Assembly (NCBI GenBank): GCA_004017275.1
Contig: SAKE01000002.1
Location: 251,411-315,410 of the forward strand
Origin: Mesorhizobium sp.
Lineage (GTDB): Bacteria; Pseudomonadota; Alphaproteobacteria; Rhizobiales; Rhizobiaceae
Direction: 5' to 3'
Length of the DNA stretch: 64,000 bases
A program made the translations under genes and the position numbers. Within the stretch, counting starts at the first letter, position 1; each line of letters opens with the position of its first letter. A model generated the notes under the pieces. It worked only from the letters and a program-made list of their open reading frames with translations. It did not search any database and was not told the DNA's origin. Positions 9,383 through 17,774 of the stretch are shown in pieces.

Positions 9383-10612
9383 ATGGCAGTCCAGGCAGTG
9401 CAAATTGCTGCGGTGAGCGGCCTGCCCGACGGGCAGTCTTCCCATCCCGTCACCGGCGTCGCGAACGACGCCTACACGGCGCGATTGCACACCAGTCTGG
9501 AAGCGGCCGGGCCGCTCTGGCTGCGCTTCCAGGCGGACGGTGTATGCACCGCCCACCAGAATTACGCGTGGGCCGAGGGGATCGTCGCGCGGCTGATGCC
9601 GGAAGGTGCGGAACTGCTCATTGTTGAGGTAAACGACGCCGTGACAGGCGCGCCGCGGATGCTGGTGCCGTTGATGCGGCGATCGGCTTTCCGCCATCGG
9701 TTGATCGAATGGCTGAGCTGTGGCGTTTGCGACTATTCGGCACCGCTGCTGGCCGATGCTAGCCCCTGGACGAGGCAATCCGCACAGGCCGCGTGGGCAG
9801 CCGTGCGTTCCGTGCTGCCGCCGGCGGACCGCATCCACATCACGGGAATTCCGCAAGAGATCAGCGGCATCGCCAACCCGCTGGCCTTGCTCACGGCCAC
9901 GCGCAATTCCCTGCACACCAGCTTCGGCCTCGCCATCGACGGCGACCCGGAAACCGTCCTCAAGCGCCTATTCAGGCCATCCTTCGTCAAGGCCTTCAAC
10001 AAGGACTGGCGCCGGCTCGAGCGGCTCGGCGGAGTGGAACTGGTCGAGGCCAACACGCCAGCTCTGGTGGAGCTTATCTTCGGAGACCTGGTCCGGATGC
10101 GGCTCAGCCGCTTTCGCGAATTGGGCCGTTTCGACCTGCTGACGCAGGGGACGGTTGTCGACTTCTATCGAAACGCCGCACTTGAGGGCCTGTCGGATGG
10201 GTCGGTGCGGCTCTTCGGGCTGCGCGTCGGTGAGGCTCTGATCGCGGTACAATACCTGCTGATCCATCAAGTAACCGTTCATGCTCTCATGATAGCAATC
10301 GACCAGGGCGCGGTGCCCAACGTCTCACCGGGACTTCTGATCATGGGCAAATTGATGAGCTGGGCGCGCGGGCGGGGTTTCGAGTATTTCGACCTGTCGG
10401 TAGGCAACCAGAGCTACAAGGAGCATATGGGCGCCAAAGGTTCGAGCCTGGGTGAGCTTTGTCACGAGAATACGGTACGCGGCAGTGCCGTAAGCACCGC
10501 CATCAAGGTCCGCAACCGGACCGAGGTTTTCGTGCGCTCCAAACCGCGGCTGCTCAAGGCGATCCAGGGATTGATGCGGGGTTTGCGGCGCCTGCGTGGA
10601 AGACCGGAATGA
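9383..10612 (+). CDS. GNAT-fold acyltransferase, CelD/BioF2-like (first of tandem pair)
   Basis: A 409-residue protein of the Acetyltransf_6 (CelD/FemAB-like) group, common in polysaccharide clusters, where such enzymes are thought to add acyl or amino-acyl groups to sugars. The diagnostic C-terminal half has the GNAT core FFSGS-like segment SVRLFGLRVGEALIAVQY and the P-loop region SPGLLIMGKLMSWARGRGF followed by EYFDLSVGNQSYKEH. AGGAAAAA precedes the ATG at 9383. It is a close paralogue of the next gene along its full length, so a tandem duplication is likely. Substrate is unknown. Confidence 0.82.
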   Translation: MAVQAVQIAAVSGLPDGQSSHPVTGVANDAYTARLHTSLEAAGPLWLRFQADGVCTAHQNYAWAEGIVARLMPEGAELLIVEVNDAVTGAPRMLVPLMRRSAFRHRLIEWLSCGVCDYSAPLLADASPWTRQSAQAAWAAVRSVLPPADRIHITGIPQEISGIANPLALLTATRNSLHTSFGLAIDGDPETVLKRLFRPSFVKAFNKDWRRLERLGGVELVEANTPALVELIFGDLVRMRLSRFRELGRFDLLTQGTVVDFYRNAALEGLSDGSVRLFGLRVGEALIAVQYLLIHQVTVHALMIAIDQGAVPNVSPGLLIMGKLMSWARGRGFEYFDLSVGNQSYKEHMGAKGSSLGELCHENTVRGSAVSTAIKVRNRTEVFVRSKPRLLKAIQGLMRGLRRLRGRPE

Positions 10613-10624
10613 CGGGAGAAGCAT

Positions 10625-11848
10625 GTGGCAAGCCGGGCAATGCAAATGGCTGCTGTTACGGACCTTTCCGATGGGCCGGCTTCCCCGATTGCAGCCAGCG
10701 CCGAGGCCGGCATGCGCTATACTGCGCGGCTGCATAGCAGCTTCGAGACCGTCAGGTCGCTCTGGTTGCAGCATGAGGCGGACGGCGTCTGCACGGCCCA
10801 CCAGCATTATGCCTGGGTCGAAGGAATCGCCGCACGGCTGATGCCCAAAGACGCGGACCTGGTCTTCGTCGAGGTGAGTGACGCCGTGACGGGCGCGCCG
10901 GTCATGCTGCTGCCGCTGATGCGGCGCCGCGCTCTCGGCCACCACGTCATCGAATGGCTGAGCTGCTGCGTGTGCGATTATTCGGTGCCGCTGTTGGCGG
11001 ATGCGAGAGCGTGGACCAGGCAGGGTGCCGACGCCGTCTGGGCGGCAGTCCGCGCCGCGCTGCCGCCGGCGGATCGCATCCACATCGCCGGAATCCCGCA
11101 ACAGGTCCACGGTGTGACCAATCCGCTGGCGCTGCTTTCGGTGGCGCGCGATTCCATCCAGATCACCTCCGGCCTCGGCCTGCACGGTGACCCGCAGACG
11201 CTCATCAAGCGCATCTGCAGGCCGTCCTTCGCCAAGACGTTCCACAAGCAATGCCGCGCCTTCGAACAGCGTGGCGGCCTCGCTCTGGTCGAGGCCGACA
11301 CGCCGGCGCTGACCGAGGAGCTTTTCGACGCGTTGCTGGAACTGCGGCTGAAGCGCTTTCGCGAGCTTGGGCGTTTCGACCTCCTGACGCAGGCCCCGGT
11401 CGTCGACTTCTACCGCCATGCAGCGCTCCAAGGCCTGTCCGATGGATCGGTGCGGCTCTTCGGGCTGCGCGTCGGTGAAGCCTGGCTCGCCTCCATCTAT
11501 GTGCTGGCTAGAAAAGGCACGCTTCACACCCTCCTGCTCGGCATCGACCAGAATGCGGTCGCCAATGTCTCACCCGGCCTGACGACGATGGGCAAGCTGA
11601 TGATGTGGGGATGCGAGCGGGGATTCGACTATTTCGACCTGTCCGTCGGCAGCCAGGGCTACAAGGAACATATCGGTGCCTCGAGCTCGGTTCTGGCCGA
11701 GATTTGCGAACCGATGACGGTGCGGGGCAGGGCTGCGAACGCGGCCATTTTGCTGCGCAGCCGGGCCGAAGGCATGGCGCGGTCGCATCCGCGACTGAAC
11801 AAGACTATCCAAGGCCTGATGCGCCGCTTGCGGCGACTGAAGGACTGA
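10625..11848 (+). CDS. GNAT-fold acyltransferase, CelD/BioF2-like (second of tandem pair)
   Basis: A 407-residue paralogue of the preceding protein; shared segments include ADGVCTAHQ, VTGAP, IEWLSC, LPPADRIHI, SVRLFGLRVGEA and YFDLSVG. The start is a GTG at 10625, chosen because MASRAMQMAAV aligns with MAVQAVQIAAV of the paralogue and GGGAGAAG lies just upstream; an out-of-frame ATG overlaps it. It follows the first copy by 12 bases. Two diverged copies suggest two acceptor positions or two acyl donors on the same polysaccharide. Confidence 0.82.
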   Translation: MASRAMQMAAVTDLSDGPASPIAASAEAGMRYTARLHSSFETVRSLWLQHEADGVCTAHQHYAWVEGIAARLMPKDADLVFVEVSDAVTGAPVMLLPLMRRRALGHHVIEWLSCCVCDYSVPLLADARAWTRQGADAVWAAVRAALPPADRIHIAGIPQQVHGVTNPLALLSVARDSIQITSGLGLHGDPQTLIKRICRPSFAKTFHKQCRAFEQRGGLALVEADTPALTEELFDALLELRLKRFRELGRFDLLTQAPVVDFYRHAALQGLSDGSVRLFGLRVGEAWLASIYVLARKGTLHTLLLGIDQNAVANVSPGLTTMGKLMMWGCERGFDYFDLSVGSQGYKEHIGASSSVLAEICEPMTVRGRAANAAILLRSRAEGMARSHPRLNKTIQGLMRRLRRLKD

Positions 11849-11961
11849 AGGTGGAATGCGCACCGAAATTGACAGGAAGGCGCGTCTCCGTCATCCTTGA
11901 GCCCAGTCGCCAGGCTGCGGACAGCGGCCGCGTTCCGTGTCAGGCGACCGAGGGCAGCGTC

Positions 11962-12186
11962 ATGTTCAGTCCCGTCATCGGCCAGAATTCCAAGCGCGCG
12001 GCAGTGCGCAAGGCGCTCGACCGCCACAAGGTCTATATCACCGCGCAGAGTTTTTCGGACGGCACCTACCAAGCCCGCGTTCTGGTCGACGGCGAGGCCT
12101 ACTGGGTCGACGAATTCCGGTTGAGCCAGCTGCAGCAGGGGTTGTCGCCGGCGGAGCTCGAGTTGACGCCGGCTGCTGACGATTGA
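11962..12186 (+). CDS. Small hypothetical protein, 74 residues
   Basis: A short gene starting MFSPVIGQNSKRAAVRKAL after an AGGGC ribosome-binding site at 11951. The middle (QARVLVDGEAYWVDEFRLSQ) looks like a compact beta-rich domain; no motif, signal peptide or membrane helix is visible. The frame is open upstream to 11605, but that stretch lies over the acyltransferase gene and is not coding. It may be cotranscribed with the acyltransferases 113 bases upstream. I do not recognise the family. Confidence 0.65.
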   Translation: MFSPVIGQNSKRAAVRKALDRHKVYITAQSFSDGTYQARVLVDGEAYWVDEFRLSQLQQGLSPAELELTPAADD

Positions 12187-12244
12187 GCGTGACTTCCATC
12201 CGTTCGTACCGCGCCGGGAAATCCGAAATGCTGGCGGGACAGCA

Positions 12245-12399
12245 CCCCCCTCTGTCCTGCCGGACATCTGCCCCGCAAGGGGGGAGATCGGCAGCTTTGG
12301 CTTTGCCGCCCACCTTGCAACGTTCGAGATTGGCGAAACCCGAAACAACATCCGATCTCCCCCCTTGCGGGGGAGATGTCCGGCAGGACAGAGGGGGGT
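12245..12399. repeat. 155-bp palindromic intergenic repeat, copy 1
   Basis: Two arms of about 40 bases, at 12245-12284 and 12359-12399, are near-perfect inverted copies containing CTCTGTCCTGCCGGACAT and its complement, with a shorter inner C-run/G-run hairpin in each arm. The centre contains GAGATTGGCGAAA, which is also present in the copy at 21652-21806. Both copies span 155 bases and lie between genes. This resembles the rhizobial RIME-type mosaic elements, though I cannot assign a named family. It sits just upstream of ligD. Confidence 0.85.
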
Positions 12400-12452
12400 G
12401 GGAAGGATCGCGGCGCAGGAAAGCCGTAGTTGCCACCACCGACACCTAACCT

Positions 12453-14933
12453 ATGCCGTCCCCCAAACTCAAGACCTATCGCGCCAAGCGCGAATTCACC
12501 AAAACGCCGGAACCAGCCGGCGGGCTGATCTCTGGCGAAGGCAACCGCTTCGTCGTGCACAAGCATCATGCCACATCAGATCATTATGATCTGCGCCTGC
12601 AGGTCGGCGATGTCTTGAAGAGCTGGGCGGTGCCGCGCGGGCCTTCGCTCAATCCGGCAGACAAGCGCCTGGCGGTCGAGACCGAGGATCATCCGATCGA
12701 ATATATCGACTTCGAAGGCGTCATTCCCGAGGGCGAGTATGGCGGCGGGCCGATGATCGTCTGGGACACCGGCACCTGGGCACCGATGGACGATGTCGAA
12801 AAGAGTTTTAGCACCGGCGCCTTCAAGTTCCGGCTGGCCGGCGATAAGCTCAATGGCGGCTGGATGCTGACCCGGCTGAAGCCGAAACCCGGCGAGGACA
12901 GCGGGAAGAAAAACTGGTTGCTGTTCAAGGAGCGCGATCTTGCGTCCGACACCGTGCTCGACATCCTCACAGCGCGGCCGGAAAGCGTCAAATCCGGGTT
13001 GCGCATCGAAGAGCTGGTGGCGCCGGCGAGACCGGCTGCCAAACCCGCACCCAAGCAGGGTTCGCTGAAGCCAGGCACGCTGCCGGGCGCATTCAAGGCC
13101 CCGGCACTCAGCCGCATTGAACCGCAGCTGGCGACGCAGGTGCCAAAACCGCCCGATGGCGAGGATACCAGGGAAACCTGGCTGCACGAGATCAAATTCG
13201 ACGGCTACCGCACCATGGCGCATCTTGCCGACGGAGCGGTCAAGCTGATCACCCGTGGCGGCATCGACTGGACGAAGCGCTATGGCGACTTGCCGCATGC
13301 CTTCGCCAAACTGCCGTGCCGCGCCGCCATCATCGACGGCGAGATCGTCGTGCTCGACGCCAAGGGCATCAGCCGCTTCGCACTGTTGCAGGATGCGCTG
13401 GCCGAGGGCGCTGGCAGCAAGCTGCATTTCTACGCCTTCGACCTTCTCTATCTCGACGGCTGGGACCTGACCAAGGTGCCGCTTATCCGGCGCAAGGCGC
13501 TGCTGGCGCAGATGCTGTCCGGCCTCGGCGCCAATGCCGCCATCCAGTTCTCCGACCATGTCGAGGGCTCGGGACAGGGGCTCTACGACCAGGCGTCGGA
13601 ACTCGGGCTGGAGGGCGTCGTCTCCAAGCGTGCCACCGCGACCTACCAAAGCGGCCGCACCAAGAGCTGGACCAAGACCAAGGCGCTGCTATCGGAAGAC
13701 TTCGTCATCGCCGGCTACACCATCTCCGATGCGGCCGAAGGGTTGGCGGCGCTCGGCATGGCTGAGTTCGAGGGTGGTGAATTGCACTATCGCGGCAAGG
13801 TCGGCACCGGCTTCGATGCTGCCACCGCCAGTGAGTTGCTTGCCAGGCTGGAGCCGCTGCGGGAAGGCGCCACTGCACCAGAGGGCGTTCCGCGCGAGAT
13901 CATGCGCGAGATGAACTGGGTGCGGCCGCTGCTGTCGGCGCGCATTCACTACGCCAACCGCACAGCGGACAATGCGCTGCGCCACGGCGTCTTCCGCGGC
14001 TTGAGGGATGTCGGCCTGTCGACGCCGGTGTCCTCGACACGCAAGCGGCTGATCTCGGAGGCTGATCTGGCCACCATCTGGGTGACCAATCCGACGCGCA
14101 GGCTGTTCGGCAAGACCGGTCCGACCAAGCTCGACATCGCCGTCTACTACGCGCTGGTCGGCGACTTCATGCTGCCGCACATTCTCGACCGGCCGGTGTC
14201 GCTGGTGCGTTGCCCGACCGGCCTGCCGAAGGATTGTTTCTTCCAGCGCCACGCCTTCACCGGCATGCCACCCTCGGTGGTGACGTTCGAGGCGACCAAT
14301 TCCGAAGGCGAGACCAAATCCTACCTCTCGGTAGAAGGGGCAAAAGGCTATCTGGCGCTGGCGCAGTTCGGTGTCGTCGAGTTCCACACCTGGGGCACCC
14401 ATCGCTCCAGCCTCGACAGACCCGACCAGATCGTCTTCGACCTCGACCCGGGCGAGGGGATCACCTGGCGCGAGGTGGTCGAGGCGGCGGTGCACATCAA
14501 AAGCGAGCTGGAAGGTCTGGGACTGATGCCGTTCGCCAAGACCTCCGGCGGCAGCGGCATCCACATCACTGTGCCGGTGACGGGCAAGCAGAACTGGAAG
14601 AAGCTGCACCAGGCGACCAGCGCCATCGCCACGCATCTGGCGGCAACTGCGCCCGACACCTTCACCACGACCATGGGCAAGGAAAACCGCAAGAAGCGCA
14701 TCTTCATCGACTATCACCGCAACGCGCGCGGTCACACCTCGGCAGCACCATACTCGCTGCGCGCCCGCACCAATTTGCCGGCCTCGACCCCGGTGAGCTG
14801 GAGCGATCTGGAGGCGATCGATGCGCCGCAAGATCTGAACTATTCGTCACTGCCGGGGCTGTTGGCGACGTCGGGCGATCCGTGGGCAGAGATCGATGAG
14901 TTCGCGCGGGATTTGCCGGCCTTGAAGACCTAG
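12453..14933 (+). CDS. ligD: Multifunctional DNA ligase D for non-homologous end joining
   Basis: An 826-residue protein with the full rhizobial LigD order. The N-terminal 3'-phosphoesterase (about 1-170) shows HKHHATSDHYDLRLQ and EGEYGGGPMIVWD. The ATP-dependent ligase follows (about 215-540) with the adenylated Lys248 in EIKFDGYR, and EGVVSKR and WTKTK motifs. The C-terminal polymerase/primase (about 550-826) shows FDLDPG, TSGGSGIH and the RKKRIFIDYHRNARG segment. It repairs double-strand breaks with Ku, which is not in this window. Length and domain order are normal. A 155-bp repeat lies directly upstream and an IS110 element directly downstream, so the flanks are mobile-DNA prone. Confidence 0.97.
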   Translation: MPSPKLKTYRAKREFTKTPEPAGGLISGEGNRFVVHKHHATSDHYDLRLQVGDVLKSWAVPRGPSLNPADKRLAVETEDHPIEYIDFEGVIPEGEYGGGPMIVWDTGTWAPMDDVEKSFSTGAFKFRLAGDKLNGGWMLTRLKPKPGEDSGKKNWLLFKERDLASDTVLDILTARPESVKSGLRIEELVAPARPAAKPAPKQGSLKPGTLPGAFKAPALSRIEPQLATQVPKPPDGEDTRETWLHEIKFDGYRTMAHLADGAVKLITRGGIDWTKRYGDLPHAFAKLPCRAAIIDGEIVVLDAKGISRFALLQDALAEGAGSKLHFYAFDLLYLDGWDLTKVPLIRRKALLAQMLSGLGANAAIQFSDHVEGSGQGLYDQASELGLEGVVSKRATATYQSGRTKSWTKTKALLSEDFVIAGYTISDAAEGLAALGMAEFEGGELHYRGKVGTGFDAATASELLARLEPLREGATAPEGVPREIMREMNWVRPLLSARIHYANRTADNALRHGVFRGLRDVGLSTPVSSTRKRLISEADLATIWVTNPTRRLFGKTGPTKLDIAVYYALVGDFMLPHILDRPVSLVRCPTGLPKDCFFQRHAFTGMPPSVVTFEATNSEGETKSYLSVEGAKGYLALAQFGVVEFHTWGTHRSSLDRPDQIVFDLDPGEGITWREVVEAAVHIKSELEGLGLMPFAKTSGGSGIHITVPVTGKQNWKKLHQATSAIATHLAATAPDTFTTTMGKENRKKRIFIDYHRNARGHTSAAPYSLRARTNLPASTPVSWSDLEAIDAPQDLNYSSLPGLLATSGDPWAEIDEFARDLPALKT

Positions 14934-14942
14934 GATTCCTCG

Positions 14943-14959
14943 CCCCCATGAAATGGGGG
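14943..14959. other. Short perfect hairpin between ligD and the IS110 transposase
   Basis: CCCCCAT and ATGGGGG pair perfectly around a GAA loop nine bases after the ligD stop. There is no T-tract on either side, so it is a weak terminator candidate. It may also be a fragment of the same C/G-run repeat family as the 155-bp elements. Confidence 0.5.
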
Positions 14960-14978
14960 AGAGCGACTGTCTGGGGTG

Positions 14979-15917
14979 TCAAGTTGCATTTGCGAACTCG
15001 CTTCTCGCATCGCGTGCTTTTGCGTTGAGGATGACGAGAAGTTTCCTGGCGAGTGCAATGCGGATGACCTTCTTTTTCTTTCCGGCGGCCTGCAACCGTT
15101 GCTGGAAAGCGGCCAGATGCGGATCGTATTTTGCAACGATGGCAGCGACGATGAAGAGGATGCCGCGCGGTCCGGCGCGTCCACCGCGCACATGCCTGTT
15201 GCCGGCGCGCCTGCCGCTGTCATCGGCGATGGGGGCGAGGCCTGCCAGCTTGGCGATTGCCTTGTTGGAGATGAGGCCGATCTCAGGCAGTTCGGCCATT
15301 ACGCGGGCGACGGTGCGGCCGGCCACGCCCTTAAGCGAGCGGAAGGCTTGCTCCAGCTTGGCCCACAGCGGATCGTCGTCGATGATCGAGGCGATCTCAC
15401 CTTCCAGCCGCCGCTCCTCGCGCTTGAGGAAGGCCAGCATCGCCTCGATGGAGGCACATGTCTCGGCATCGCGTGCTGCACTTCTGCGCTGCTTGTTGAC
15501 GCTCGCATCGCCGACAACCTGGCAAAGCCGGCCAACCAGCGCGGTAAGGCGCTGCTGGGCGGCGCTCGGCGGTGGCGTTGGGACCGTCTTCTTGACTGCG
15601 CTGTAGTGGGCGATGACAGCAGCGTCGATCCGGTCGGTCTTTTCCAGATAGCCCATCGCCTCGGCGAAGCGGCGCACGCTCTTGGCATTGACCAGGGCGC
15701 ACGGCATGCCGTGCGCCCACAAAAGCATGAAGCCCAGCCGCTCACAGCCGCCCGAGGCCTCCATCACCGCATGGGCTGCGTGATGGCCGCGGCAGAACAG
15801 CCCAAGAGCTGCGATCCCTGTCGCGTCATTGGCGAAGCGCTTTGCAGCGCCGCCTGGCCAGACATGCGCGTCCAGCCAATCCTTCGAAACATCAACTCCA
15901 CAAATGATACTGTTCAC
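14979..15917 (-). mobile_element. IS110-family transposase (DEDD recombinase)
   Basis: A 312-residue recombinase with both domains of the IS110 family: an N-terminal RuvC-like DEDD domain (GVDVSKDWLDAHV, MEASGGCER, KTDRIDAAVIAHYS) and a C-terminal Tnp_20 domain with the catalytic serine in ADDSGRRAGNRHVRGG. All expected acidic residues are present, so it may be active. GTG at 15915-15917 fits the family's start and follows an AAGGCAGG site; a longer frame begins at 15950. Family members lack ordinary inverted repeats and target duplications, so exact element ends cannot be set. About 320 non-coding bases precede the gene, where family members encode the bridge RNA. Confidence 0.93.
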
Positions 15918-16238
15918 GGTAACCTGCCTTGTGCGTACGGTTGGAACCAAGCGACTGTTCGGTCGTGCGTGACGAAGGCGAAGATCCCAAGCTCTCCCGC
16001 GGTTGTAACCTCAGGTGGTACGGGCGACTTCGCCAAGCCAAGGTCCGGGTGGCCGCCCGGACCTTGGTTCAATCGCTTCATTCCCACAAAATTTCTCTCG
16101 TGTAGATACAAGGTGGCGCTGCAAGGCAGCAACGGAGTGGGGAAGCCGGTCTTCAAACGCGAAGCCGCTGACAAGTGGCGCGATCGAGTTGATCTCATAC
16201 CCGCGTGGGTCGGATAATCAGGCTCTGGTAGGCCGTGT
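15918..16238. ncRNA. Non-coding flank of the IS110 transposase, candidate bridge-RNA region
   Basis: This stretch between the transposase start and the ppx stop has no convincing gene. In the IS110 group the non-coding end upstream of the recombinase is transcribed into the bridge RNA that pairs with donor and target DNA. The region contains a strong hairpin at 16038-16067 (CCAAGGTCCGGG and its complement with a six-base loop), compatible with a structured RNA. Neither element boundary nor internal guide loops can be proved by eye. The right portion may be chromosomal sequence next to ppx. Confidence 0.4.
16038..16067. other. Perfect 12-bp hairpin beside the IS110 element
   Basis: CCAAGGTCCGGG is followed after TGGCCG by its exact complement. 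No T-tract follows on either strand (TTCAATCG on the right), so it is not a typical terminator. It could be a stem of the IS110 non-coding RNA or a chromosomal structure at the insertion site. Confidence 0.6.
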
Positions 16239-17774
16239 TCATTTCACCGAAACGCTGGGGCCGCCCTCGACAGCCAGCACCAGCCGGCGGTTGGTGATCC
16301 GTGCCAGTTGCGCCAAGCGCCCGGCCGGCCTTTCGCCATAAAGATCGGCCAGCGATGCCGGCAAGACCAACGCCAGCACGCCGTTGCCGCGCTGTTCCCA
16401 TTTCAGCCTGGGCATGATGCCAGGCATCGACGCCGTCAGCAGGTAGACGACGCGCATCATCGCGGCAAGCACGCGGGCGCGCTCCAGATAACGCGGCGGC
16501 GCCAGCGCCTTGATCTCGGGGGCGATGGCTTCGTTGAAGATGCCGTCGTGCCGATAGGCGTTGGCCATGGCCAGGAAGGCACGACCGGGGTGGTCGACGC
16601 CGAAGAAGGACGCGTGCGCAATGATGTTGAGCGATTGCTTGCCGCGATATTCGGGGTGTGCGCGCCAGCCGATGTCGGCCAGCAATGCGGCCGCGTGACG
16701 GTAGCGCGCCTCGTCCTCAGTCTCGTCGATGCCGAAGGCGGCAAAGGTCTTGGCGGTCCAGTCGACAAGTTCATGCGCATGGGTGACGGAGCGCGAGCGC
16801 AGGCGGGCCAGCTCCTCCGAGGCCGAAATCAAGGGATCGGCCTTCTGCTCGGCCTTGTCGAGCAGCGAATAGAGGAAGCCTTCGCGCACGCCGAGCGCCG
16901 AGACGATGATCTTCGACGGCTGCATAGCCGCCATGATCTCCTGTAGCACGATGGCGCCGTAAGGCAGCAGCGAACGGCGGTTCTTGGAAACGCCTTCGAT
17001 CCCCTTGACCTTCTCGATCTCGGCCTTGGCTGCCTGCTTGAGGAAGTTCGCCGCGCTTTCGGCCGAGATCTCGTAATGGTGCATGACGCCAAGCGGGTAG
17101 TTGGTCATCTCCATGTGCAGCCGGGCGAGATTTCGCCAGGTGCCGCCGACAGCGTAGAAGGGCCTGCCCTGCCCGCGCTTCAACAGCTTCGCTTTCGCCA
17201 GTTCGTCACGCGCGATCTTTGCCGCCTGGGTCAGCGAGTTCTTCGCCATGTCCTGCAGACGCAGGCCGCCCAGCGGCAGCGTTATGCCGTCGCCGATCGC
17301 TTCGCCGTCGACGTCGACCAGTTCGAGGCTGCCGCCGCCAAGGTCGCCGGCGATGCCGTCGGCCGGATGGAAGCCGGAAATGACGCCGAGCGCCGAATAA
17401 TAGGCTTCCTGACGGCCGCTGATCACACGGATTTCGGTCTTCAGCACATCCTCGGCACGATGGATGAAATCGGGACCGTTGACTGCCTCACGGGCCGCAG
17501 CGGTCGCCAGCACATACATGTGCTCGGCGCCGGCCTGCTCGGAGAGCGCGCGAAAGCGGCGGAACTCTTCCATCGAGCGGGTTACCGCCTCGGGGTCGAG
17601 CTTGCCGGTCGAAACGATGCCGCGGCCAAGACCGGCCAGCATCTTTTCGTTGAACAGCATGGTCGGCGAGCGCGCCAGCCCCTCATAGACGACGAGACGA
17701 ATCGAATTCGATCCGATGTCGATGATGGACAGCGGTCGGCGGTCCTGCAGCCGGCCTTGGGAATCAGACAGCAT
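16239..17774 (-). CDS. ppx: Exopolyphosphatase / guanosine pentaphosphatase
   Basis: A 511-residue Ppx/GppA enzyme that removes terminal phosphate from polyphosphate and possibly from pppGpp. The ASKHA signature is clear: DIGSNSIRLVVYEG near residue 20 and AGDLGGGSLELVDV near residue 145. The C-terminal HD-like region (RHAAALLADIGWRAHPE) is as in longer family members. Its start shares one base with the ppk stop (TGATG), so translation is coupled and the opposing enzymes of polyphosphate metabolism are made together in the cytoplasm. Confidence 0.95.
   Translation of the reverse strand: MLSDSQGRLQDRRPLSIIDIGSNSIRLVVYEGLARSPTMLFNEKMLAGLGRGIVSTGKLDPEAVTRSMEEFRRFRALSEQAGAEHMYVLATAAAREAVNGPDFIHRAEDVLKTEIRVISGRQEAYYSALGVISGFHPADGIAGDLGGGSLELVDVDGEAIGDGITLPLGGLRLQDMAKNSLTQAAKIARDELAKAKLLKRGQGRPFYAVGGTWRNLARLHMEMTNYPLGVMHHYEISAESAANFLKQAAKAEIEKVKGIEGVSKNRRSLLPYGAIVLQEIMAAMQPSKIIVSALGVREGFLYSLLDKAEQKADPLISASEELARLRSRSVTHAHELVDWTAKTFAAFGIDETEDEARYRHAAALLADIGWRAHPEYRGKQSLNIIAHASFFGVDHPGRAFLAMANAYRHDGIFNEAIAPEIKALAPPRYLERARVLAAMMRVVYLLTASMPGIMPRLKWEQRGNGVLALVLPASLADLYGERPAGRLAQLARITNRRLVLAVEGGPSVSVK

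Noticed and set aside
12187..12452. Short open frames across the first 155-bp repeat.
   Set aside because: They read through inverted-repeat arms on both strands and have no ribosome-binding site; the second repeat copy gives similar artefacts.
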